Source: a bacterium (GTDB lineage Bacteria; Acidobacteriota; Thermoanaerobaculia; Multivoradales; JAHEKO01). From it: 64,000 nt of DNA. Below are positions 25,980 to 32,753 of the stretch, one piece after another. Positions within the stretch are counted from its first letter, which is position 1. Each line of letters opens with the position of its first letter. The position numbers were made by a program, and so were the translations under genes. Below the pieces are notes generated by a model that searched no databases, had not been told where the DNA came from, and saw only the letters and a program-made list of their open reading frames with translations. The stretch lies in assembly GCA_024224155.1 (NCBI GenBank), contig JAAENP010000200.1, positions 1 through 64,000 on the forward strand. The letters are read 5' to 3'.

Positions 25980-26821
25980 AAAAAGGACTCCTTGACGACC
26001 ACGACGTCGCCGTTTCGAAGCTCTATGTCGGCCTGGCGCCCGCTCAGTAGCTTTTTGTAGTCAGCCCTTATCTCCTCGCCGGAACCGGAGCGACGCACTA
26101 CGATGCTGTTCGAGGCGCGCTCCGAACGGCCTCCGACTCGCGCCAGGACCGCAACCAGCGTGATCTGGTCGGTGCTTCGGAACACGACCGCGCCCGGGTT
26201 CTGGACCTCCCCCATGCAGTAGATGGTTACGTTTGTCGCAGCCGGGACGTTGATCAGGTCGTTGGGCTTCAGGGCTATGTTGACGTCGGGATCGCCCAGC
26301 TCCAGCAGACGCTTAGAATCGATTTCGAGCTGATCCGAAAGCCCATTGGCTGACCTACGCAGGATGAGGATCCTGCCGCCGGCGCTCTCGGCCAAGCCGC
26401 CCGATTCTCTGATCGCGTCGAGCAACGTCCAACGACCGGAGAAAGGAAGTGCGCCGGGCTTCCTTACCGCACCGAGCACGGTGATCGGCTGGGATCGGTG
26501 TTCGATGACGCGCAACGTTACCGTGGCTCGCTGCAGGTACCTCTCGAAAGCCTCTTCGAGCACGCGCGCCGCCTGTGCGGTTGTCAAACCGCTGACCGCG
26601 ATCGGTTCGATAGGGGGCAGCTCGATGGTTCCGATGTCCGTGATCCGGGTCTCCGCATTGAGCGATTCGTCCTCCAGAACCTCAATCGAGACGAGATCAT
26701 TCGGTCCGATTCGGTAGGAAGCAGCCGATTCGTCGATCTGGCCGGTGCTTGGCAGGGGAAGTAGAGCGAGAATGACCCATCCGACCGTACGCAACAGGAG
26801 CTGTGGCGAAGGCTGGATCAT
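25976..26821 (-). CDS. wza: Wza-like polysaccharide export protein with SLBB domains
   Basis: A signal peptide ends near STG-QI. The Poly_export domain starts at YRIGPNDLVSIEVLEDE and includes RITDIGTIELPPIEPI, then two SLBB-type segments, ITVLGAVRKPGALP and IYCMGEVQNPGAVVF. At 281 residues it is shorter than E. coli Wza (379) and has no lipobox cysteine at the signal cleavage site nor the C-terminal amphipathic helix that makes the Wza pore. It may depend on the beta-barrel encoded just upstream for crossing the outer membrane. Its stop overlaps the kinase start as ATGA. Confidence 0.9.
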   Translation of the reverse strand: MIQPSPQLLLRTVGWVILALLPLPSTGQIDESAASYRIGPNDLVSIEVLEDESLNAETRITDIGTIELPPIEPIAVSGLTTAQAARVLEEAFERYLQRATVTLRVIEHRSQPITVLGAVRKPGALPFSGRWTLLDAIRESGGLAESAGGRILILRRSANGLSDQLEIDSKRLLELGDPDVNIALKPNDLINVPAATNVTIYCMGEVQNPGAVVFRSTDQITLVAVLARVGGRSERASNSIVVRRSGSGEEIRADYKKLLSGRQADIELRNGDVVVVKESFF

Positions 26822-26852
26822 TCGCGGATCCTACAACATGGGCAACAGGGGG

Positions 26853-28121
26853 TTACCAAGGTAGCAGCTCTTCGTGCAGCTCGATTCGCAGCCCTAGTCG
26901 AGTGTTGGATCGATTGAATTGCGGTTGGTTGGAGTCCCACGTCTCTTCGCTGAACCTACCGGTCAAGGTGAAGTTGTCCGAGAGCTTGAGTGCCGCCGTG
27001 AGTCCCAAGGCCTCGAGGTCGTCTTCGCGCTCGCTGCTCTCCGGCTCGACAAAGGTCGACGTGCCATTGTCCGCGAACACACCCGCGCTGAATCGACTGC
27101 TGAAATCATGGTTCAAAGCGACGCCGGCGAACCGACTCTCTACGATTCCGGTTGGCGAGGACACCGCAAATGACAAGCTTTCTTGGGCACGTAGGGCGAC
27201 CGTGGTGGCAGCACGAAGTTTGTAGATCAGGTTGGCGGTGCCGATGCTTTGCTCGGTGTCGCCAAGTAGCGGATCATCGTAGTCGATACGGAGGTTCGCC
27301 CACTCGACGTTCATCTGCAGCCTGCCGGTCTGGTAGGCGAATCTGGCCATCGGCCCGGAACCGTCGTTCGACCTGTTTGTTTCGACGAGGAAATCGACCT
27401 CGATTGTCCTGTATCCGAGGCCCAGAACGACTCTCGAGCCCGCCAATTCGAGGCCGTAGCTTTGCCGGCTCGAATCCCGGTCGAGTGAGCGAAGGTCCAG
27501 TTCCGGAACGAATTGTTCGGCGTCTCGGTCGTGCTCTGCTTTGATCGATCTCGACTCCCCGAAGATCGCGAGTCTCCGGGTCATCCTGATGGCGAGGGCT
27601 AATGCGAGGCTGTCTTGCGCGATCTGAACAGGAGCCTCGAGCTCATTGCTCAGGGGCCGTTCTCGTTCAGTGCTGCTCGCGTTGGCCGCGAGTCTGAGCC
27701 TGTTGAAGTTGCCGAACCAGGCCAGACCCGAGTTGAGGTTGAACTGGCGCAGATCCTCGGAGTCCTGCCACCAGCTATATTCCGGTGTCAGGAAGGCCGA
27801 GAATACGGATTTCGATCCCAGGGGAAGGTAACCGACGATCCCGGCTCCTACAGTGGCATGTGAGTCGTTGACTCTGGTCGACTCGTCCGGCGAACTGAAG
27901 GCATTCTCGTCGTAGCCGACGTTGGTGAGGGAAAAACGGGGATCGATACGCAATGGCCCGAGCCGCCATCGAGCTTCGCCGGCGGCGCGCTGCACGCTAT
28001 CGGCGAGGCTCTCTGGAGTTCTAAGCCGAGAGCCCGGAGCCGTGTACTGAGTGAATTGCGATCTTGCCGGTACACTGACACAGAGCGTAAGCAGGCAAAA
28101 GGTGACGGTTCTTATCGGCAT
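26853..28121 (-). CDS. outer-membrane beta-barrel protein of exopolysaccharide locus
   Basis: A signal peptide (MPIRTVTFCLLTLCVSVPARS) precedes about 400 residues dominated by alternating hydrophobic/polar strands with aromatic girdles, for example RFSLTNVGYDENAF, VFSAFLTPEYSWW and ARFAYQTGRLQMNVEWANL. The final strand reads RSNTRLGLRIELHEELLPW, an aromatic C-terminus as in outer-membrane barrels. It resembles the BBP2-type barrel proteins found beside Wza/Wzc genes. GAGGAG lies nine bases before the ATG. It is the first gene of the minus-strand run and is divergent from a ligase-like gene by 42 bp, so the promoter must lie in or near that gene. Confidence 0.82.
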   Translation of the reverse strand: MPIRTVTFCLLTLCVSVPARSQFTQYTAPGSRLRTPESLADSVQRAAGEARWRLGPLRIDPRFSLTNVGYDENAFSSPDESTRVNDSHATVGAGIVGYLPLGSKSVFSAFLTPEYSWWQDSEDLRQFNLNSGLAWFGNFNRLRLAANASSTERERPLSNELEAPVQIAQDSLALALAIRMTRRLAIFGESRSIKAEHDRDAEQFVPELDLRSLDRDSSRQSYGLELAGSRVVLGLGYRTIEVDFLVETNRSNDGSGPMARFAYQTGRLQMNVEWANLRIDYDDPLLGDTEQSIGTANLIYKLRAATTVALRAQESLSFAVSSPTGIVESRFAGVALNHDFSSRFSAGVFADNGTSTFVEPESSEREDDLEALGLTAALKLSDNFTLTGRFSEETWDSNQPQFNRSNTRLGLRIELHEELLPW

Positions 28122-28163
28122 TCAGTTGGGCTCCTCGCTTCGGCTCGGTACTCTTGGCTCCTG

Positions 28164-29528
28164 ATGCGTTCTCGGCAGTCAATAGTACCGTCGGGCGGGA
28201 GGACGACCACGTACGTGCTCTGCATCGCGGTCGTCGTCGTTCCGCTGCTCTATGGTGGGGCGACGCCCCTCGGGACTCTGGTTGTTCGCCTGGCCGCGCT
28301 TGCCGTCTTCGCGCTTAGCTTTCTGGGTCGAAGGAGACTTCGTCCTCGGCACGAGCTGAACCGACTCTTGGCGGTCCTGGTTGCGCTCGCGCTGGTCGCG
28401 CTCCTGCAGAGCTTGGCCTGGCCGAGAGGACTGGTCGAAGCTCTGTCCTCCGGGCACGCGCAATTGGCGGGCGAGGCGGCAGCGGCAATCGGCGCGGAGC
28501 AACGGACTTGGATTGCCCTCTCGTTGAATCCGTCGGCTTCTCGGGAGGTTGCACTGGATATGTTGGTTCTTGGTGCCCTGGCATTCGGCGCCGCACGCGT
28601 TGGACGCCGTAGAAGCGGTCGCCGCCTGCTTGCGGCCGCAGTGCTCGCCTCAGCGAGTGTCCAAATAGTGCTTGGTTTGAGGCCGTGGCTGTCCGGTCAG
28701 GTGCCCCGGTTGCGCGGCTCGTACCTCAACCCCGATCATCTGTGCGTGCTGCTCGAGATGGCGGCGTGCATTGCTCTGGCGGCTGTCCTTCGAGCCGTGC
28801 TCTCGCAACGCCGATTCAGAAGCTGGGAGACGCGAGCGATCGCGGTGGTCGTGTTCTCTACGTTGCTTCTTCTGGTCCTGGCCGCCATCGCTTTCACCGG
28901 TTCCCGTGCGGCTCTGGTAGCGGTGCTGGTGGGTCTGCTGGTGCAACTGACGATCTTGCCTAGGGGGCGGCGCTTGGTGCCCGTTGCGATCGCCGCCGCG
29001 GTCGGCGTTGTTTCCTTGGGATACCTTTCCTGGATTGGCGTCGGACCGGCGTTCGGTCGCCTTACCGGAACCTCGTGGTTCGAGGTAGTGTCGAGTAGTC
29101 GTCTGACGGTCTGGCGCAGCGCCATCGATCTAGCTCGCGAGTTCCCCTTGGTGGGTACCGGGCTGGGGAGTTTTGATGCTGCGTTTCCGCTGGTGCAACC
29201 GTCGAATGTCGAAGCGGTGAGATGGGCGAAAGCACACAACGACTTCCTCGAGCTCGTCGTGACGGCAGGTCTCTTGGGCCTTGCTCTGGCGGCGGCGGGT
29301 GTCGGTTCTCTCCTGCTGACCCTTGTCCGCAGAATGCGGGCCGCTCTGAGAACAGATGACCGCTTGACGTATTCCACCGCGCTGAGTTGTCTTGCCGCCG
29401 TCGCCGTACACGAGACGGTCGACTTCGGCCTCAGCCTGCCCGCGAACGCGTTCGTTCTAACGGCGATCTTGGCTGCCGCGATCGGGGCGCGCGCCCGATC
29501 TACCCGATCTACCCGACCTAATCAATGA
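28164..29528 (+). CDS. O-antigen ligase/polymerase-like membrane protein (second copy)
   Basis: This 454-residue protein carries about ten to twelve membrane helices. A periplasmic loop has SRLTVWRSAIDLAREFPLVGTGLGSF followed by VRWAKAHNDFLELVVTAG. The GxGxGxF and AHNDFLE elements are hallmarks of Wzy_C/WaaL ligases, with the loop His as the probable catalytic residue. It also has the RGSYLNPDHL motif seen in this subfamily. The start at 28164 has no good Shine-Dalgarno. The 3' end carries a short 9-bp tandem repeat coding RSTRSTR and overlaps the convergent next gene by 11 bp. Confidence 0.88.
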   Translation: MRSRQSIVPSGGRTTTYVLCIAVVVVPLLYGGATPLGTLVVRLAALAVFALSFLGRRRLRPRHELNRLLAVLVALALVALLQSLAWPRGLVEALSSGHAQLAGEAAAAIGAEQRTWIALSLNPSASREVALDMLVLGALAFGAARVGRRRSGRRLLAAAVLASASVQIVLGLRPWLSGQVPRLRGSYLNPDHLCVLLEMAACIALAAVLRAVLSQRRFRSWETRAIAVVVFSTLLLLVLAAIAFTGSRAALVAVLVGLLVQLTILPRGRRLVPVAIAAAVGVVSLGYLSWIGVGPAFGRLTGTSWFEVVSSSRLTVWRSAIDLAREFPLVGTGLGSFDAAFPLVQPSNVEAVRWAKAHNDFLELVVTAGLLGLALAAAGVGSLLLTLVRRMRAALRTDDRLTYSTALSCLAAVAVHETVDFGLSLPANAFVLTAILAAAIGARARSTRSTRPNQ

Positions 29529-31134
29529 GCTCGATCGCTGTCGGGCGAGCGTGCCGACCGGCGATCGGCTCTATCTCGAGGGTGTGGAAGCCGGCTGAGT
29601 CCGGCGCCTCGATGGAAAGTCGCGCTCCGACATCGACTGCGCGGCATCCCTGAAGCTTGCTCGACCACGAGATCTCCACTGCTGCGCCGGCGGGGTCGAC
29701 GTAGCCGAATCGAAGTCGCACTTTGTCGGGAGGGTTCTGCCAGGAATACTCGCGAAACCAGACACGCCGCTCCTGAGAAATGCTTTTGCTCTGCCAATCG
29801 TCGAGCTCCTGGTTCGTCTTTGCCGGCTGTTGACGCTGCCGGATTCTCCCTCGCACGGAACGCACGACTGCGCGCTCGGCCCAGTTGGGATGAATTAGAC
29901 TCAGTGTCTGTTCCGCTTCGCCCGGCTTGCCCTCAGCGACCAGGCGGTTGGCTTTCTGCAGGAGGTAAGGGGTCCATTCCTCGGTTCTTGGGACGAGAGC
30001 GGTACGTGCGTAGTAGTCGGCGCTACCGACGTTACCCGCCAGCTCGGCGAGCCACGCGGCGTCCGATGACGCTCTGAACTGGCCGAGGGTCTGAAGCCGC
30101 CGCACGGTGGCCTCGGGTAGTGGACAGGTGTTGAGTAGACACTCGCGGTGAGCCCATTCGAGCCAGAGTCTGGCGCGTTGGCGGGGACCGGGCGGGATGG
30201 GGCCAGCAGGTAGCGTTTCGAGTGTGCGAACCAGAGTCTGCGCGTGCTCCGGGCCCACGGGCGCGCTCTCGAGTACCTGCACGCATTGGTATCGAGCCAC
30301 GCGCGAGTTTCCCCCGGCAAGCCGCTTGGCTGCCTGGTCGAGCAGGTCATCGAAGTAGGCCGTCAGAATGGCGCGACCGCGAAGTCGGGCCTGGCAAGCG
30401 CGCTGCCAGTCGTTTCTCGCGATGAAGTGATTCTCGACTCGTTTCCAACTGATGGTGTCGGCCGGAATGAGCTCGAAGGCCTGTTCGAGCGAGTCCGCGC
30501 GACCGAGCCAGGCTGCGAGAAGCTGCTCCAGAGTAGAGCGGTCCTGGAACGCCTTCCTGAGCACTTCGACAGCGAACTGCTTCTCTTCCGACGTCATGAG
30601 CGACCACTCGTTCAAATACGCGGCACCGAGGATTCGACTCGGCTCGGCCTGGCTCGGGGCTCTCTGCATCGCGGAGATCAAGGGAGCTTCCCAACTCGCC
30701 CGGTCGCTCCAGCGCTTCGGATCTCCGCGCCGACTCTCGAGCAAATAGGTTGAGCCGGCCAGGATCATTCGGGCTTGCCAGGATGCGGGCCTCCGTTCGA
30801 GAGTCTCGACGGCCATTGAGCGGGCGACGGCGAGCTTTAGCCGTGATAGAGCTTCGGCCTGATCTCGATGCTCCGCCGGGAGCTCGGCGAGCCAGCGCCG
30901 GTCGAGCTCGTCGGCCAGCAGCGCACGCGCGACCATGAGCCGGGCTCGCAAGATGTCTGGTTCGCGCCGGACATCGATGAGAACTCCGGGCTCGCGGGCG
31001 CCGGTGCCGAGCTCGCCGAGTAGATCGGTCAGCCGCTCTCGCGAGCGGGTCCACGAGATGTACGAGAGCAGACTGACCGTCGCGAGCGCCAGAGCGAGAA
31101 CGGCGGCGGCAAGACGCTTGGGATAGGCTTTCAT
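29518..31134 (-). CDS. membrane-anchored helical-repeat protein of unknown function
   Basis: One N-terminal hydrophobic span (AAAVLALALATVSLLSYIS) anchors a long periplasmic helical region with TPR-like pairs. Examples are a stretch near PSRILGAAYLNEWSLMTSE and one reading QKANRLVAEGKPGEAEQTLSLI. The last 120 residues switch to beta-rich sequence (VRLRFGYVDPAGAAVEISWSS ... FHTLEIEPI), like a small sandwich domain. I cannot name a family. It converges with the ligase-like gene and has a TATGAT box at 31152-31157 upstream. Proteins of this layout often sit beside O-antigen-ligase-like genes, so a glycan-assembly role is plausible but unproven. Confidence 0.72.
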   Translation of the reverse strand: MKAYPKRLAAAVLALALATVSLLSYISWTRSRERLTDLLGELGTGAREPGVLIDVRREPDILRARLMVARALLADELDRRWLAELPAEHRDQAEALSRLKLAVARSMAVETLERRPASWQARMILAGSTYLLESRRGDPKRWSDRASWEAPLISAMQRAPSQAEPSRILGAAYLNEWSLMTSEEKQFAVEVLRKAFQDRSTLEQLLAAWLGRADSLEQAFELIPADTISWKRVENHFIARNDWQRACQARLRGRAILTAYFDDLLDQAAKRLAGGNSRVARYQCVQVLESAPVGPEHAQTLVRTLETLPAGPIPPGPRQRARLWLEWAHRECLLNTCPLPEATVRRLQTLGQFRASSDAAWLAELAGNVGSADYYARTALVPRTEEWTPYLLQKANRLVAEGKPGEAEQTLSLIHPNWAERAVVRSVRGRIRQRQQPAKTNQELDDWQSKSISQERRVWFREYSWQNPPDKVRLRFGYVDPAGAAVEISWSSKLQGCRAVDVGARLSIEAPDSAGFHTLEIEPIAGRHARPTAIELID

Positions 31135-31162
31135 CAGTTTCCCCGCAGGGAATCATAAGGCC

Positions 31163-31510
31163 ATGAAGGACTCCCGAGCGCTCACCGTGGTCTGGGCTTT
31201 GGGCACCGCGGCTCTGTTGCTCATGCCGGGCCACAACCTGCCGGAAGCCGGACTGTCCGAGGCGCTCGAGGCCGTCATCGAGCTCGGCGTTCATTTCATC
31301 CTGTTTTTCGGTTTGTCATTCCTTGCCGCACACGGGTATGCAGGCCCGGGGCAGGAGGCGGGCAGGAGAAGTCGGCTCATTGCCGCGCTTCTGGCGTACT
31401 GCGTGCTGCTCGAGATTCTCCAGATCGCAGTTCCCGGGAGGAATCTCGAGTTCCCGGATCTGGCAGTCGGCATGCTGGGTGTCTTGCTCGGATTCAAGAG
31501 AGGGTCCTGA
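31163..31510 (+). CDS. VanZ-like membrane protein
   Basis: The 115-residue protein has three hydrophobic segments and the VanZ-family end block LLEILQIAVPGRNLEFPDL followed by a glycine-rich helix. The expected amino-terminal P...P...(D/E)...H pattern appears as LLMPGHNLPEAG and GVHFILFFGLSF. VanZ proteins are small membrane proteins linked to glycopeptide resistance in enterococci but of unknown role elsewhere. The ATG follows AAGG by two bases. It is divergent from the helical-repeat gene and 35 bp upstream of metF. Confidence 0.8.
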   Translation: MKDSRALTVVWALGTAALLLMPGHNLPEAGLSEALEAVIELGVHFILFFGLSFLAAHGYAGPGQEAGRRSRLIAALLAYCVLLEILQIAVPGRNLEFPDLAVGMLGVLLGFKRGS

Positions 31511-31526
31511 CCGCTTCCTGCTGCCA

Positions 31527-31532
31527 TATACT
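31527..31532 (+). promoter_or_regulatory. -10-like box (TATACT) before metF
   Basis: TATACT ends 13 nt before the metF ATG, which would leave a leader of about six bases. No convincing -35 hexamer sits at the right spacing, and there is no Shine-Dalgarno in the short gap. Confidence 0.3.
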
Positions 31533-31545
31533 CCCGCTCCGGACT

Positions 31546-32502
31546 ATGAAGGTCATCGAGCACCTGGACCGTGCCAAGGGTCCGCTGATCAGTTTCGAGA
31601 TCATTCCACCGCTACGCGGTGGGAACCTGCAGAAACTTCTGCGCCTGATCGAGGATCTGGCGAAGTACAGGCCGCCCTTCATCGACATCACCAGCCACTC
31701 GGCCCAGGTGGTCTATCACGAGACTCGGGACGGCATCCGGCGCGTGATCAAGCGCAAGCGGCCGGGCACGCTCGGCCTTTGCGCTCTGGTCCAAAACAAG
31801 TACGAGACCGATGCGGTGCCGCACGTGCTGTGCGAGGGATTCACGCGCGAGGAGACCGAGGACTTCTTGATCGAGCTCAAGTACCTGGGTATCGACAACG
31901 TGCTGGCGATCAAGGGGGACGACATCGGTTTCAAGAAACCGCTCCAGCCCGGGCGCAGCGTCAACGACTATGCGGTGGACCTGGTGACTCAGATCGCCGA
32001 GATGAATCGAGGCAACTATCTGGAGGGTGAGATTCTCCTCGACGCCGAGCCCTCGAACTTCTGTGTCGGCGTTGCCGGCTATCCGGAGAAGCACTTCGAA
32101 GCACCCAATCTGGACAGCGATATCCGCCGGGTAAAGGCCAAGGTCGACGCCGGGGGCGAATACATCGTCACCCAGATGTTCTTCAACAACGAGCACTACT
32201 TCAACTACGTAGAAAAGTGCCGTGCGGCCGGCATCACCGTTCCGATCATCCCCGGGCTCAAGGTCCTGACCACTCGAACTCATATCAAGAGCCTGCCGAG
32301 TTTCTTTCACTGCGATATCCCCGCGGAGCTCGCGGACGCGGTCGAAGCCGCGGAGTCCGGCGCGGAGGTTCTCGAGGCGGGGGTCGATTGGGCGCGTCGT
32401 CAGACCGAAGAACTGCTCAACCGGGGCGTGCCTTCGGTCCATTTCTACGTCATGCAGAGCTCGAAGGCGGTCTCCATGCTGCTCGATGGGCTCCACGTCT
32501 GA
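31546..32502 (+). CDS. metF: 5,10-methylenetetrahydrofolate reductase
   Basis: MetF reduces methylene-THF to methyl-THF, the methyl donor for MetH, using FAD in a TIM barrel. The conserved amino-terminal glutamate is present in SFEIIPPLRGG, replacing the E. coli FEFFPP form. Family blocks IDITSHSAQVVYHETRDG, KRKRPGTLGLCALVQNKY, HVLCEGFTREETEDFLIEL and NVLAIKGDD follow. PGLKVLTTRTHIKSLPSFF and YVMQSSKAV close the fold. This longer 318-residue variety is the one found in Bacteroidetes and relatives. It lies directly upstream of the riboswitch-controlled metH, completing the methionine-forming methyl branch. Confidence 0.96.
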   Translation: MKVIEHLDRAKGPLISFEIIPPLRGGNLQKLLRLIEDLAKYRPPFIDITSHSAQVVYHETRDGIRRVIKRKRPGTLGLCALVQNKYETDAVPHVLCEGFTREETEDFLIELKYLGIDNVLAIKGDDIGFKKPLQPGRSVNDYAVDLVTQIAEMNRGNYLEGEILLDAEPSNFCVGVAGYPEKHFEAPNLDSDIRRVKAKVDAGGEYIVTQMFFNNEHYFNYVEKCRAAGITVPIIPGLKVLTTRTHIKSLPSFFHCDIPAELADAVEAAESGAEVLEAGVDWARRQTEELLNRGVPSVHFYVMQSSKAVSMLLDGLHV

Positions 32503-32513
32503 GCGCCCGGCAG

Positions 32514-32543
32514 TTGACACCTCTTTCGGCCCTGGGCTAGGCT
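32514..32543 (+). promoter_or_regulatory. sigma70-type promoter of metH
   Basis: A perfect TTGACA (32514-32519) is followed after 18 nt by TAGGCT (32538-32543). Transcription would start about 32550, exactly at the beginning of the riboswitch aptamer. The -35 lies a few bases after the metF stop codon, so metH can be transcribed independently of metF. Confidence 0.7.
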
Positions 32544-32550
32544 CCCGATT

Positions 32551-32649
32551 GCATCAGGAGTGGTTCGGTTGACAAGGCCGGACGCGGCAACCTGGGACGG
32601 ACACCCAAGGTGCCATCTCGCTCGGAACGAAAGAACAGAGCGGGGATGC
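32551..32649 (+). ncRNA. SAM riboswitch (SAM-I/IV clan) upstream of metH
   Basis: The aptamer has the SAM-clan core: ATCAGGAG, then GCGGCAACCTGGG paired across a loop with CCCAAGGTGCCA. P1 is GCATC (32551-32555) with GATGC (32645-32649). P2 is GTTCGG with CCGGAC, too short for a kink-turn. P3 is CCTGGG with CCCAAGG and P4 is CTCGCTC with GAGCGGG. Lack of a kink-turn in P2 together with a P4 after P3 points to the SAM-I/IV-variant group rather than classical SAM-I. The start coincides with the predicted transcription start. It would sense S-adenosylmethionine and control metH. Assignment rests on core motifs and pairing read by eye, not on a covariance-model search. Confidence 0.82.
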
Positions 32650-32691
32650 GGTCGCCGGAAGGCGGCAACGAACTGTCCGGCGGTCAAATTG

Positions 32692-32728
32692 ATCCGCTTC
32701 GTGATGCACGAAGCGGATTTGTTGTATT
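32692..32728 (+). terminator. intrinsic terminator/attenuator of the metH leader
   Basis: A perfect 12-bp stem (ATCCGCTTCGTG at 32692-32703 with CACGAAGCGGAT at 32707-32718) closed by a 3-nt loop is followed by a U-rich stretch to 32728. It sits between the aptamer and the metH Shine-Dalgarno. The segment AGCGGGGAT (32639-32647), which is the 3' side of P4 and P1, can pair with the terminator's ATCCGCT arm with a 2-nt bulge, giving an antiterminator when SAM is absent. Confidence 0.75.
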
Positions 32729-32753
32729 GACCTAGCACTTCAGGAAGGTCCCG

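Noticed and set aside
29495-29528. Short tandem repeat at the end of the second ligase-like gene
   Set aside because: Two and a half 9-bp units coding RSTRSTR inside a disordered C-terminus; too short to be an element of interest.
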